Assembly: GCF_049274025.1 (NCBI RefSeq)
Contig: NZ_JBASRV010000012.1
Strand: one strand, 5' to 3'
From: Miniphocaeibacter sp012841535
GTDB taxonomy: Bacteria; Bacillota; Clostridia; Tissierellales; Peptoniphilaceae
Length of the DNA stretch: 64,000 nucleotides
In this document: in pieces, positions 9,309 to 18,445 of the stretch
Position numbering within the stretch: position 1 is the stretch's first letter
How the letters are laid out: each line of letters starts with the position of its first letter
Notes under the pieces: generated by a model
What the model was told of the DNA's origin: nothing
The model's database searches: none
The model's input: only the letters and a program-made list of their open reading frames with translations
Program-made: the position numbers and the translations under genes

Positions 9309-9533
9309 CTACTTCTTTAATTTTTCTATATTTTCTACTATATCTTTTACAGTTACAATTTCATCTAAATTTTCATCTGATATTTCAATATCAAATTCAT
9401 CTTCTATTGCCATAACAAGTTCAAGTAAACCAATAGAATCGGTTCCTAAATCTTCCCTAATAATTGTATTTTCATTAATATTATCTACTTTGAATTCTTC
9501 TTTTATAATTTCTACAACTTTATCATAAATCAT
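9309..9533 (-). CDS. acpP: Acyl carrier protein
   Basis: This 74-residue acidic protein is the carrier of acyl chains in fatty acid synthesis. Ser33 in DLGTDSIGLLE is the 4'-phosphopantetheine attachment site; the motif reads DSIGLLE rather than the more usual DSLDxVE, a mild deviation. EDEFDIEISDE is the conserved recognition helix region. It overlaps plsX by 4 nt, so the PlsX enzyme that consumes acyl-ACP and its carrier are translationally coupled. Confidence 0.95.
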   Translation of the reverse strand: MIYDKVVEIIKEEFKVDNINENTIIREDLGTDSIGLLELVMAIEDEFDIEISDENLDEIVTVKDIVENIEKLKK

Positions 9534-10525
9534 TGCTCATTCTCCTTTTTTTCTAATTCATTCTCTATCTTACTAATTATATCATTTTCTATAAACTTCA
9601 CCATTGCATCAATTCCAGTTTCTATTGCTCTAGAATTACTGCTTCCATGAGCTTTAAATACAGCTTTTTTTACTCCTAACAAAGGTGCTGCACCATATTC
9701 GTTATAATCTAGCATATCCTTTATATCTTTCAATACATCCTTTAACAATAGTGCACCAATCTTCGCCTTAAAAGAACCTAATATACCCTTTTTAAGTCTT
9801 CCCATTATAGTTATTGCTGTACCTTCTGTAGATTTTAATAAAACATTTCCTGAAAAACCATCTGTTACTATAACATCTGAATTACCAGAAAGTAAATCCC
9901 TTGCTTCAACATTACCTTGAAAATTAAGATTGGATTCTTTCAATAATTCGTAGGTGTCTTTTCTAAGCTTGTCTCCCTTACCTTCCTCTGTGCCAACACT
10001 TAATAGGCCTACTTCAGGGTTATTAATATTTAAAACCCCTTGTGAATATACACTGCCCATTAATGCAAATTGAGCTAATAATTCAGGAGTACAATCCATA
10101 TTAGCACCAGCATCTAAAAGAACACAAGGTTTTTTTTCAGTTGGAAATACTATTGTTAAAGCGGCTCTACTTATACTTTGTAATCTTTTAGTTATTAAAG
10201 TCGCTCCTGCTAGCAAGGCTCCAGTACTACCACAGGATATAAGTCCATCATAATCTTCACCGTTTAAGGCCTTAAATCCTAAATGTAAAGACGATTTTTT
10301 ATTTCGTCTAATAGCTAATGCTGGTTCTTCATCATTTTTTATGTATTCTTTTGTATCTATATAATCTATTCTATTTGAATTTTCGCTTACCACTTCTTCT
10401 ATTTCATTTTTATCTCCAATAAAAGTTATACTTAAATCTTTATGATTTTCTAAAGCTTTTAATGCTCCATTTACAATTTCTTTATAACCTTTATCCGCTC
10501 CTAATGTATCTACTAATATTTTCAT
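9530..10525 (-). CDS. plsX: Phosphate acyltransferase PlsX
   Basis: PlsX converts acyl-ACP and phosphate to acyl-phosphate, which PlsY uses to acylate glycerol-3-phosphate. The 331-residue protein has DTLGADKG at the N-terminus, the RRNKKSSLHLG and CGSTGALLAGA segments, LLDAGANMDC and VTDGFSGNVLLKSTEG, all conserved in the family. A terminator closes the upstream rpmF message, so plsX-acpP-rnc transcription comes from read-through or from an undefined promoter in 10526-10580. The plsY partner is also in the window, at 12.2 kb. Confidence 0.96.
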   Translation of the reverse strand: MKILVDTLGADKGYKEIVNGALKALENHKDLSITFIGDKNEIEEVVSENSNRIDYIDTKEYIKNDEEPALAIRRNKKSSLHLGFKALNGEDYDGLISCGSTGALLAGATLITKRLQSISRAALTIVFPTEKKPCVLLDAGANMDCTPELLAQFALMGSVYSQGVLNINNPEVGLLSVGTEEGKGDKLRKDTYELLKESNLNFQGNVEARDLLSGNSDVIVTDGFSGNVLLKSTEGTAITIMGRLKKGILGSFKAKIGALLLKDVLKDIKDMLDYNEYGAAPLLGVKKAVFKAHGSSNSRAIETGIDAMVKFIENDIISKIENELEKKENEQ

Positions 10526-10580
10526 TATACACCTCTTTACTAATAGTATTTTAACATATTCTATTAAGATTTAATAATAT

Positions 10581-10610
10581 AAAAAAAGATAGGTAAAAAC
10601 CTATCTTTTT
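10581..10610 (-). terminator. Intrinsic terminator after rpmF
   Basis: The minus strand carries an AAAAAGATAGG / CCTATCTTTTT stem with a loop of about 6 nt and a run of T residues, starting 6 nt after the rpmF stop. It likely limits transcription from the rpmF promoter into plsX. Confidence 0.85.
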
Positions 10611-10616
10611 AAACAT

Positions 10617-10799
10617 TTAGTCTTCTACTGAAATTATTTCCTTACCATCATAATATCCGCAAGATCTACAAACTCTATGTGGTAATTTTGGTTCATGACA
10701 ATTTGAACATTCTTGTATAGTTACTCTAGGTAATCTATATGAAGAAGCTCTTCTTTTATCTCTTCTAGTTTTGGATGTTTTTCTCTTTGGTACTGCCAT
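10617..10799 (-). CDS. rpmF: 50S ribosomal protein L32
   Basis: This 60-residue protein starts MAVPKRKTSKTRRDKRR, the canonical L32 N-terminus, and has the zinc ribbon CSNC...CRSC of the zinc-binding (C+) form. The start at 10799 follows a GGGAGGTG ribosome binding site; an upstream in-frame ATG at 10835 would add 12 unrelated residues. It is preceded by a consensus promoter and a hairpin-forming leader and is followed by a terminator. The DUF177 gene that often precedes rpmF in Bacillota is absent here. Confidence 0.97.
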   Translation of the reverse strand: MAVPKRKTSKTRRDKRRASSYRLPRVTIQECSNCHEPKLPHRVCRSCGYYDGKEIISVED

Positions 10800-10850
10800 T
10801 GCTACACCTCCCTTGAATATTAAAGCTTTATTCAAATATATTAAACAATT

Positions 10851-10882
10851 AGATATGGGTAGGTTGACAATCCCATATATCT
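10851..10882 (-). promoter_or_regulatory. Hairpin in the rpmF 5' leader
   Basis: In the transcript, AGATATATGGG and CCCATATCT can pair over 9 bp with a 2-nt bulge and a 12-nt loop. The hairpin lies between the rpmF promoter and the ribosome binding site, with no U-tract, so it is not a terminator. It could be an autoregulatory or stabilising structure; no known riboswitch class was recognised. Confidence 0.45.
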
Positions 10883-10925
10883 AAAACTAACCTTTATGAA
10901 TAAATTTATACATACAACAGAATTT

Positions 10926-10954
10926 ATTATACAAATTTATTGGTAAATTGTCAA
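10926..10954 (-). promoter_or_regulatory. Consensus sigma-70/A promoter of rpmF
   Basis: On the minus strand TTGACA (10949-10954) and TATAAT (10926-10931) are separated by exactly 17 nt, a perfect match to the housekeeping consensus. It begins 4 nt beyond the ackA stop and points into the rpmF leader. Confidence 0.9.
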
Positions 10955-10957
10955 TAA

Positions 10958-12145
10958 TTACTTAACTATTTTTAAAGTATCCCTTGCTATCATTAATTCT
11001 TCATTAGTAGGTACTATAAAGATTTTAGTTTTTGATTCATCTGTAGATATACAAGCTTCTTCTCTTAATAGATTTTTTTCATTATCTAAAATCAATCCAT
11101 AGTCTTCAAGATTTTTTGTAACTTGATATCTTGTATCTGGGCCGTTTTCTCCTACACCACCTGCAAAACATATAGCGTCAACTCTACCTAATTCTATCAT
11201 ATATGCTCCTAAAAATCTTCTAATTCTATTATGGAACATATCTAGAGCTAAGGTTGCTCTTTCGTCTCCCTTAACATGTGCTTCTTCTAAGTCTCTAAAG
11301 TCACTGCTTAGTCCAGAAATACCTAAAACTCCTGATTCTTTATTTAAAATTTCATTAATTTCATCTGGAGATAGATTTTCTTCATTTTGTAAGAAAGAAA
11401 TAATTGTTGGGTCTAAATCTCCAGAACGAGTTCCCATAATTAATCCTTCTAATGGTGTAAGTCCCATTGTTGTATTTATACACTTACCATTTTTTATAGC
11501 TGCTAAACTAGATCCATTACCTAAATGTAAACTAATAATATTAATATCCTCTACATTTTTCCCTAATAATTCAGCAGTTCTATGAGTAATATATTTATGG
11601 CTTGTTCCATGGAATCCAAATTTTCTAAGTTTATATTTTTCATAGTACTTATATGGTATACCATATAAATAGTTATATGCTGGCATTGTTTGATGGAAAG
11701 CAGTATCAAAAACAGCAACATTTGGTTTTCCAGGTACTATTTTTTCGCAAGCTTCTATTCCCATTAAATTTGCAGGATTGTGTAAAGGTCCAAATTTTAT
11801 GTAATCTCTTATAATTTCCTTTACCTTAGAGTCAATTAAAGTAGAATCGATTAATTCTTCTCCACCATGTAAAACCCTATGACCTATAGCTCCTATTTCA
11901 TCTACAGATTCAACTACTCCATGTTCTTTGTCTGTTAAAAAATCAAATACCATTTTTATAGCTTTGGTATGATCTTCAATAGGCTCTTCCTTTGAATACT
12001 TGTCTCCATTAACTGTTTGAGTTATTTTTGATCCATCAATTCCAATTCTTTCAACAAGTCCCTTTCCCATAACAGTTTCATCATCCATGTTAAATAATTG
12101 ATATTTTAATGATGAACTACCACAATTTACAACTAAAACCTTCAT
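10958..12145 (-). CDS. ackA: Acetate kinase
   Basis: Acetate kinase makes ATP and acetate from acetyl phosphate in fermentation. The 395-residue protein shows the N-terminal NCGSSSLKYQLF phosphate-binding motif, GHRVLHGG with the catalytic Arg, FDTAFHQTMP, HLGNGSS, TRSGDLDP and the C-terminal FAGGVGEN. It starts behind an AGGAGG site. The partner gene pta is not adjacent. It is transcribed from its own extended -10 promoter after plsY. Confidence 0.97.
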   Translation of the reverse strand: MKVLVVNCGSSSLKYQLFNMDDETVMGKGLVERIGIDGSKITQTVNGDKYSKEEPIEDHTKAIKMVFDFLTDKEHGVVESVDEIGAIGHRVLHGGEELIDSTLIDSKVKEIIRDYIKFGPLHNPANLMGIEACEKIVPGKPNVAVFDTAFHQTMPAYNYLYGIPYKYYEKYKLRKFGFHGTSHKYITHRTAELLGKNVEDINIISLHLGNGSSLAAIKNGKCINTTMGLTPLEGLIMGTRSGDLDPTIISFLQNEENLSPDEINEILNKESGVLGISGLSSDFRDLEEAHVKGDERATLALDMFHNRIRRFLGAYMIELGRVDAICFAGGVGENGPDTRYQVTKNLEDYGLILDNEKNLLREEACISTDESKTKIFIVPTNEELMIARDTLKIVK

Positions 12146-12183
12146 TTTTCCTCCTAAATATATATAATTATTATAATAATCGT

Positions 12184-12203
12184 AATCAAAATTGATTATA
12201 ACA
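12184..12203 (-). promoter_or_regulatory. Extended -10 promoter of ackA overlapped by a palindrome
   Basis: The minus strand reads TGTTATAAT (12195-12203), an extended -10 element without a clear -35. A palindrome with 6-bp arms, AATCAA-AA-TTGATT (12184-12197), overlaps the -10 and the likely start site, where a repressor could bind. The regulator is unknown. Confidence 0.45.
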
Positions 12204-12218
12204 TAAATTTAACAAATT

Positions 12219-12806
12219 TTATTTGATTCTAGACTCATTTCCTGTTAAAAGCCTATAAATATTTCCTCTATGCTTAAAAATAGTAATTACAGCTAAAATT
12301 ATATATAATAATCCACCATAAAAGAAATCTTTCTTTACAATAAAATATATGCCAACTAAAATACACAATACTGCCACTGAAACAGATCCTAATGAAACAT
12401 ATCTAGAAACTGCTACTATAATTAAAAAAACCCCAAATACAGCCAGTATATGTAATGGTGATATAGCCATTAATACACCAAAAGAAGTGGCAATTCCCTT
12501 ACCACCCTTAAAGCCATATACAATTGGCCAATCATGTCCTAATACAACTGCTAAGCCAGCTGTAAACATTCCAATATCACCATAAATTTTTCCACCAATA
12601 TAGGCAACAATAATTCCTTTTAGAAAATCGATTATAAATGTCAATATTCCTATTTTCTTACCAAATACTCTTAAAGCATTAGTCGTTCCGGTGTTACCAC
12701 TACCAAACTCCCTAATATCCTTTTTAAAAAGCACTTTACTAAGTATTAATCCTCCAGAAATATTCCCTATAAAATAAGATATTATTGCAAGAAAAAATAT
12801 TCCCAT
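12219..12806 (-). CDS. plsY: Glycerol-3-phosphate acyltransferase PlsY
   Basis: PlsY is the polytopic membrane enzyme that transfers the acyl group from acyl-phosphate to glycerol-3-phosphate. The 195-residue protein shows the three conserved loops: GNISGG with FGSGNTGTTNALR, GHDWPIVYGFKGGKGIATSFG, and the late FKHRGNIYRLLTGNE. About five membrane helices are predicted. The start shares one base with the der stop, so der-plsY are translationally coupled. Confidence 0.96.
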   Translation of the reverse strand: MGIFFLAIISYFIGNISGGLILSKVLFKKDIREFGSGNTGTTNALRVFGKKIGILTFIIDFLKGIIVAYIGGKIYGDIGMFTAGLAVVLGHDWPIVYGFKGGKGIATSFGVLMAISPLHILAVFGVFLIIVAVSRYVSLGSVSVAVLCILVGIYFIVKKDFFYGGLLYIILAVITIFKHRGNIYRLLTGNESRIK

Positions 12807-14122
12807 TAGTCACCTCGTTCTCTTAATTCAAAAATTAACGGTACCCCTGTAAAATGAAAATTCTCTCTAATTTGATTTTCGATATACCTAATATATGAAA
12901 AATGCATTAAACTCGACTTATTGACATAGATAATAAACTTAGGAGGTCTAACTGCTACCTGAGTAATATAAAAGATTTTTAATCTTTCTCCCTTGTCTGT
13001 CGGAGGAGGATTATACAAAATCGCATCATTTATAATATCATTTAAAATTCCTGTACTTATTCTCATAGAGTAATTGTTATTTATTTGTTCTATTAATTCA
13101 AATAATTTGTATACTCTTAAATTATTTTTTACAGACATAAATATAATAGGAACATAATTTATAAAACCTAGCTTATTCCTTATTTCCCTTTCAAAGTTAA
13201 TATGTGATTTATTATCTTTTTCAATTAAATCCCATTTGTTAACTGAAATAATCATAGCTTTTCCCTGGTCGTGAGCATATCCTATAATTTTCGAATCCTG
13301 CTCTGTGACTCCTTCTTTTGCATCTATCATCAATACACAAATATCGGATTTATCTATTGCATCTAAGGTCCTTACAACACTAAATCTTTCAACTTCTTCA
13401 CTTATGGCCCTTTTTCTTCTTAGTCCTGCTGTATCTACTAGAATATAATCCTCACCATTATACTTGAATTTACTGTCAATGGAGTCCCTTGTTGTCCCTG
13501 CAATATCCGTAACTATCATTCGCTCCTCTCCTAATAAACGATTAATAAGAGAAGATTTACCAACATTTGGTTTTCCTATTATTGCAACTTTTGTAATATC
13601 TTCATCACTTTCCATATCTAAATCTATAGGGAATTTTTCTACAATATCATCTAGTAAATCTCCTAGACCCATTGAGTTTTCAGCACTTATAGCCTTAATA
13701 TTATCAATTCCTAATTCATAGAACTCATATATATTATCTTCAAATTTTTTGTTATCAATTTTATTAACAACTAATATTATTTCTTTTTTTGATTTTCTTA
13801 ATAAGTTTGCAATTTCCCTATCATCAGATGTAATTCCAGCTCTTCCATCTACAACAAATAAAACTATTTCTGCAGTTTCAATAGCCAATTCAACTTGATT
13901 AATTATTTCTTTTGAAAATCTCTCTTTTGAATCAAGTTCTATACCACCAGTATCTACTAAATTAAAATATCTATTTTGCCATTCAGCTTCCTGGTATAAT
14001 CTATCCCTTGTTACTCCTGGGTCGTCCTGAGTTATTGCAACTCTTTTTCTTACAATTCTATTAAATAAAGTAGATTTTCCAACATTTGGTCTACCTACAA
14101 TTGCTACTACTGGTTTTTTCAT
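12806..14122 (-). CDS. der: Ribosome biogenesis GTPase Der
   Basis: Der (EngA) is an essential GTPase with two tandem G domains that assists 50S maturation. The first domain has GRPNVGKSTLF at the N-terminus and DTGG; the second has GKPNVGKSSLINRL and DTAGLRRK near the middle, with NKxD-type motifs in each (NKID, NKWD). The C-terminal KH-like domain ends in FTGVPLIFELRERG. Normal length (438 residues). A der-plsY pair is conserved in Bacillota. Confidence 0.97.
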   Translation of the reverse strand: MKKPVVAIVGRPNVGKSTLFNRIVRKRVAITQDDPGVTRDRLYQEAEWQNRYFNLVDTGGIELDSKERFSKEIINQVELAIETAEIVLFVVDGRAGITSDDREIANLLRKSKKEIILVVNKIDNKKFEDNIYEFYELGIDNIKAISAENSMGLGDLLDDIVEKFPIDLDMESDEDITKVAIIGKPNVGKSSLINRLLGEERMIVTDIAGTTRDSIDSKFKYNGEDYILVDTAGLRRKRAISEEVERFSVVRTLDAIDKSDICVLMIDAKEGVTEQDSKIIGYAHDQGKAMIISVNKWDLIEKDNKSHINFEREIRNKLGFINYVPIIFMSVKNNLRVYKLFELIEQINNNYSMRISTGILNDIINDAILYNPPPTDKGERLKIFYITQVAVRPPKFIIYVNKSSLMHFSYIRYIENQIRENFHFTGVPLIFELRERGD

Positions 14123-14174
14123 ATAACACCTCTTTTCTTAGATATAATAACATAATGGTTTCCTTTAATCCAAT

Positions 14175-14208
14175 AAAAAAACTTGGGCTAACTGGCTAAC
14201 CCAAGTTT
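14175..14208 (-). terminator. Strong terminator after glyA
   Basis: The minus strand has a perfect 9-bp stem AAACTTGGG / CCCAAGTTT with a loop of 12-13 nt, followed by TTTTTT. It begins 8 nt behind the glyA stop and closes the aspS-tcdA-rseC-glyA operon. Confidence 0.9.
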
Positions 14209-14215
14209 ACTTATT

Positions 14216-15457
14216 TTATTCATATAATTTATAGTTACTCATTAATTTAAGAACATCTGCTTTAATATCTTCTGCTGGTCTTTCTTTCTTTAATGCTTGT
14301 ACCATATATTTTCCTATTTCTCTAAATCCATCTTCTTTCATTCCTCTAGTTGTAACTGCAGGAGTACCTACTCTTACTCCAGAAGTAACAAATGGTGATT
14401 CAGGATCATTAGGAATAGTATTTTTATTTGTAGTTATATTAACTTCTTCTAATAGAGCTTCTGCTTCTTTTCCAGTTAAACCTAAATTTCTAACATCCAA
14501 TAATAACAAATGATTATCTGTACCGCCAGAAACTAGTCTAATTCCGCCTTCTGTTAAAGCTTCTCCTAATGCTACAGCATTTTTCTTAACTTGTCTTATA
14601 TATTCTTTAAATTCATCTGTTAAAGCTTCTTTAAAGCATACAGCTTTAGCAGCTATTACATGCTCTAATGGTCCACCTTGTAAACCAGGGAAAACTGCCT
14701 TATCTATTTTTTTAGCATGTTCTGCTTTACATAGAATAGCTCCACCTCTAGGACCTCTAAGAGTTTTATGTGTTGTAGTCGTTACAAAATCTGCATATGG
14801 AATTGGGCTAGGATGTTCATCAGCAGCAATTAATCCAGCAATATGAGCCATATCTACCATGAAGTAAGCTCCTACTTCATCTGCAATTTCTTTGAACTTT
14901 GCAAAATCTATCACTCTTGAATAAGCACTAGCACCTGCAACTATTAGTTTTGGTTTATGTTCTAAAGCTCGTTCTCTTACTTGATCATAATCTATTGTTT
15001 CTGTTTCTGGATCAACTCCGTAGTCAACAAAGTTGTAGTATAAACCGGAAATATTAACTGGTGAACCATGAGTTAAATGACCACCTTCAGATAAATTCAT
15101 TCCTAAAACAGTATCACCTGGTTTAAGAACTGCTAAATATACAGCCATATTAGCATTTGCTCCTGAATGAGGTTGAACATTTGCATGGTCAGCTCCGAAT
15201 AATTCACATAGACGTTTTCTTGCAAGATCTTCAGCGACATCAACAAACTCACAACCACCATAATATCTCTTACCAGGGTAACCTTCTGCATACTTATTGT
15301 TTAATGTTGTTCCTAATGTTTCTAAAACAGCTTCTGAAATAAAGTTTTCTGATGCTATTAATTCCACATGGTCTCTTTGTCTTTGTGTTTCATTTTTTAC
15401 AGCATCATAAATTTCCTTATCGAATTTCTCCAATTGTGGTAAAGGTCTTAAACTCAT
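14216..15457 (-). CDS. glyA: Serine hydroxymethyltransferase
   Basis: This PLP enzyme interconverts serine and glycine while loading tetrahydrofolate with a one-carbon unit. The 413-residue protein has ELIASENF, NKYAEGYPGKRYYGG, and the PLP lysine motif TTTTHKTLRGPRGG. I start it at the ATG at 15457 (MSLRPLPQL), 6 nt behind GGAGG; the TTG at 15472 is part of that ribosome binding site. It is the last gene of the aspS operon. Confidence 0.97.
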   Translation of the reverse strand: MSLRPLPQLEKFDKEIYDAVKNETQRQRDHVELIASENFISEAVLETLGTTLNNKYAEGYPGKRYYGGCEFVDVAEDLARKRLCELFGADHANVQPHSGANANMAVYLAVLKPGDTVLGMNLSEGGHLTHGSPVNISGLYYNFVDYGVDPETETIDYDQVRERALEHKPKLIVAGASAYSRVIDFAKFKEIADEVGAYFMVDMAHIAGLIAADEHPSPIPYADFVTTTTHKTLRGPRGGAILCKAEHAKKIDKAVFPGLQGGPLEHVIAAKAVCFKEALTDEFKEYIRQVKKNAVALGEALTEGGIRLVSGGTDNHLLLLDVRNLGLTGKEAEALLEEVNITTNKNTIPNDPESPFVTSGVRVGTPAVTTRGMKEDGFREIGKYMVQALKKERPAEDIKADVLKLMSNYKLYE

Positions 15458-15458
15458 T

Positions 15459-15899
15459 TTACTCCTCCTCAAAATTAATAATTTTTATTGCCTTAATCAC
15501 TTCACTATTTTTATTAAAATATTTATTATCTAAAATTTTTAAAATAAATAGTGAAATTAGCAGAAATGCTATACCAAGTCCTAAGCTTTTAATCTCTTGA
15601 CTGGAAACGTTATTTCCACTAAATATTATTATACCACTAATAATTCCAAAAACAAAGAATATCAATGGAATAAAGTACATTATTATAGAGTATTTAAAAA
15701 TGGTACCGTTTTTTATAGAAAGCAGTACTCTATCTCCCTTTTTTGCATTTAATTCATTTTCTATTTTAACAATCATAGGCTTGTTTTCTGAACTGCAGCC
15801 TGTACATGAGCTACAGTTCCCCCCACAGCCACTTTCTCTTACTACTAAGACATCTATATGATTATTATTACTATCTATTACTACACCTGTTTTATCCAT
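15459..15899 (-). CDS. SoxR-reducing system / RseC family membrane protein
   Basis: This 146-residue protein has a cysteine cluster CGGNCSSCTGC (residues 25-35), then KGDRVLLSIKNG, two membrane helices (about 70-95 and 105-125) and a charged tail. That layout matches the RseC/MucC family. In clostridia related proteins (also found near rnf clusters) are thought to take part in electron transfer, but the function of this copy is not known. It overlaps tcdA by 8 nt, and its stop adjoins the glyA ribosome binding site, so it is embedded in the aspS operon. Confidence 0.82.
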   Translation of the reverse strand: MDKTGVVIDSNNNHIDVLVVRESGCGGNCSSCTGCSSENKPMIVKIENELNAKKGDRVLLSIKNGTIFKYSIIMYFIPLIFFVFGIISGIIIFSGNNVSSQEIKSLGLGIAFLLISLFILKILDNKYFNKNSEVIKAIKIINFEEE

Positions 15900-16611
15900 A
15901 ATCCTCCTTTGATATTAGTTCATTAATTATTTCTCCTGAAATAATAAGTCCTGCTACAGATGGCACAAAACTAATGCTAGATGTTGGTGTTTTATTTGAA
16001 CCATTATTTGTATTGTTATTTTTTTTAGGTAATTCATCAGACCAAATAACTTTAAGTTTCTTAACATTTTTCTTTTTTAAATTAACCCTCATAGTTCTCG
16101 CTAGTGGACAGACACTTGTTTTACTAATATCAGAAACTTTAAATTTCTTAGGGTCTAACTTATTGCCAGCTCCCATTGATGAAAATAAGTTTATATTATT
16201 ATTATAACAATATTCTGCTAAAGCAATTTTACTTTGAACACTATCAATTGCATCTACTATATAATCATATTCTTTTAAGGAAAATTTATCAATGTTATCA
16301 GGCACTAATTTTTCTTTAAATTTAATAACTTTACATTTAGGATTAATATCCTTTATTCTCTGCTCAATAATATCTACTTTATAGGCACCTATATTAGAAT
16401 GTAAAGCAATGATTTGTCTATTAATGTTAGTTATATCAATTGTATCAAAATCTACTACTGTAATTTCTCCTATTCCTGCCCTAACTAGTCCCTCAACAAC
16501 ATAACCTCCAACACCACCAACTCCAAAAACCAATATTTTAGAGTTGGCTAATTTTTTTAGAGATTCTTCTCCTATTAATAATTCAGTTCTTTGTAAAAAA
16601 TTATTTTCCAT
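15892..16611 (-). CDS. tcdA: tRNA threonylcarbamoyladenosine dehydratase
   Basis: TcdA is an E1-like ThiF-family enzyme that uses ATP to cyclise the t6A base at position 37 of ANN-decoding tRNAs to ct6A. The 239-residue protein has the nucleotide-binding loop FGVGGVGGYVVEGL (about 29-42), DFDTIDITNINRQ, and SSMGAGNKLDP typical of this subgroup. It lies 2 nt behind aspS in the aspS-tcdA order seen in many clostridia. A short low-complexity Asn stretch (KKNNNTNNGSNK) interrupts the region before the last helix. Confidence 0.93.
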   Translation of the reverse strand: MENNFLQRTELLIGEESLKKLANSKILVFGVGGVGGYVVEGLVRAGIGEITVVDFDTIDITNINRQIIALHSNIGAYKVDIIEQRIKDINPKCKVIKFKEKLVPDNIDKFSLKEYDYIVDAIDSVQSKIALAEYCYNNNINLFSSMGAGNKLDPKKFKVSDISKTSVCPLARTMRVNLKKKNVKKLKVIWSDELPKKNNNTNNGSNKTPTSSISFVPSVAGLIISGEIINELISKEDYG

Positions 16612-16613
16612 AT

Positions 16614-18386
16614 TTACTTATCCAGTTTTATATGAATTTCCTTTAATTGTTCTTCTGTAACCTGAGAAGGAGCACCGGATAATAAATCTGTAGCAGACTG
16701 AGTTTTTGGAAAAGCTATTACATCTTTAATGTTTTCAGTACCGCATAATAACATCATAAGCCTATCTAATCCATAGGCTAAACCACCATGTGGAGGAGTC
16801 CCATATTTTAATGCGTCAACAAAGAAACCAAATTTATTTTCTATTTCTTCTTTTGTTAAATTTAAAGCATTAAACATTTTTTCTTGTAGTTCACTATTAT
16901 TAATTCTAATAGAGCCACCACCTAATTCTTCTCCATTTACTACAATATCGTATGCTTTTGCTCTTACTTTTTCCGGAGTTTTTTCCAATAGTTCTATATC
17001 CTCATCTTTAGGACTTGTAAATGGATGATGTTTAGCTACAAGTCTTTCTTCTTCATCATCATATTCAAATAATGGAAAATCAACTATCCAAGTAAATTTG
17101 AAATCATCATTTTTCAACAAACCTAAATTCTGTGCGATATGTCTTCTTAAAGCTCCTAAAGAATCAAATACTACTGAATTCTTGTCTGCAACTATTAGAA
17201 TAAGTCCATCTTTTTCTACACTAAAAGCTTTTAATATTGCGTTTATTTCTTCTTCTTTTAAAAACTTAGCTATTGGTGAGTTTACTTCCCCATTATTAAT
17301 TTTTATCCAAGCTAACCCTTTAGCTCCATATGTTTTTACATATTCTTGTAATGCATCTATTTTTTTTCTTGAGTATTCTTTTTGGTATTCACCAATATTT
17401 ATTCCTCTAACGGAAAAACCTTCTTTAACTGCTGAAGAAAATACTTTAAAATCTGAATCCTTAACAATTTCAGATATATCTACTAATTCAAATCCATATC
17501 TTAAATCTGGCTTATCACTTCCATATTTTTCCATTGCTTCAGCATAGGTCATTCTACTAAAAGGAATATCTAAGTCAATATTTTTAATTTCCTTAAATAT
17601 TTTCTTAATTAATTTTTCATTAATTTCTATAACGTCATCTTCTTCTACAAAGGACATTTCTAAATCTACTTGAGTGAACTCAGGTTGTCTGTTCGCCCTT
17701 AAATCTTCATCTCTAAAGCATTTTACTATTTGATAATATCTGTCCATTCCTGCCACCATAAGCAATTGTTTCATTAATTGAGGACTCTGTGGCAATGCAT
17801 AAAACTCATAAGGATTAACCCTTGAAGGGATTAGGTAGTCTCTTGCTCCTTCAGGAGTTGGTTTTCCTAAAAATGGAGTTTCTATTTCAATAAAGTTATT
17901 TTCTGCTAAAAAATTTCTAATTATATTAGAAGTTTTAGCCCTTAACTTCAAATTATTTTGTAAAAATTCCTTTCTTAAATCTAAGTACCTATATTTTAAT
18001 CTTACTTCTTCTGAAACATTATCATCATTTTTTATATATATAGGAGTAGTCTCCGCCTTGTCTAAAATTCTAAATTCATTTACTAGAATTTCAATATTAC
18101 CTGTTGGAATATTAGGATTTTTAGATTCTCTTTCCCTAACAATACCCTTTACTCCTACAACAAATTCAGTTCTTACTCCTTTTGCCTTTTCAAAAAGTTC
18201 CTTGTTGTCAGTTTCATTTACAACAACTTGGACTATTCCAGTTGTATCCCTAATATCCATGAAAATAATACTGCCTAGATTTCTTTCTTTGGCTACCCAC
18301 CCCATTACAATAACTTCTTTTCCTAGGCAATTTTCTAAAACCTCTCCACACATATTCGTTCTCTTAAAATTTTTTATTGTATCCAT
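16614..18386 (-). CDS. aspS: Aspartyl-tRNA synthetase
   Basis: AspRS charges tRNA-Asp. The 590-residue protein is of the bacterial type: an N-terminal OB-fold (GKEVIVMGWVAKERNLG), class II motif 2 (FRDEDLRANRQPEFTQVDLE), a GAD insertion in the middle, and motif 3 near the end (GLAYGLDRLMML). asnS is also in the window, so a tRNA-dependent Asn pathway is not required. Expression is controlled by a T-box with an Asp specifier. Confidence 0.97.
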   Translation of the reverse strand: MDTIKNFKRTNMCGEVLENCLGKEVIVMGWVAKERNLGSIIFMDIRDTTGIVQVVVNETDNKELFEKAKGVRTEFVVGVKGIVRERESKNPNIPTGNIEILVNEFRILDKAETTPIYIKNDDNVSEEVRLKYRYLDLRKEFLQNNLKLRAKTSNIIRNFLAENNFIEIETPFLGKPTPEGARDYLIPSRVNPYEFYALPQSPQLMKQLLMVAGMDRYYQIVKCFRDEDLRANRQPEFTQVDLEMSFVEEDDVIEINEKLIKKIFKEIKNIDLDIPFSRMTYAEAMEKYGSDKPDLRYGFELVDISEIVKDSDFKVFSSAVKEGFSVRGINIGEYQKEYSRKKIDALQEYVKTYGAKGLAWIKINNGEVNSPIAKFLKEEEINAILKAFSVEKDGLILIVADKNSVVFDSLGALRRHIAQNLGLLKNDDFKFTWIVDFPLFEYDDEEERLVAKHHPFTSPKDEDIELLEKTPEKVRAKAYDIVVNGEELGGGSIRINNSELQEKMFNALNLTKEEIENKFGFFVDALKYGTPPHGGLAYGLDRLMMLLCGTENIKDVIAFPKTQSATDLLSGAPSQVTEEQLKEIHIKLDK

Positions 18387-18445
18387 AATTCCTCCAATTA
18401 ATTTAATATCCTAAATTTATATGATTAAAACATAAATATTATTTG

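Noticed and set aside
10541..10566. Inverted repeat TAATAG / CTATTA before plsX as a possible FapR operator
   Set aside because: The arms are only 6 bp with a 14-nt gap and do not match the FapR consensus; such AT-rich repeats are frequent here.
17098..17547. Plus-strand frame of 149 codons
   Set aside because: It is antisense to the central part of aspS without start signals.
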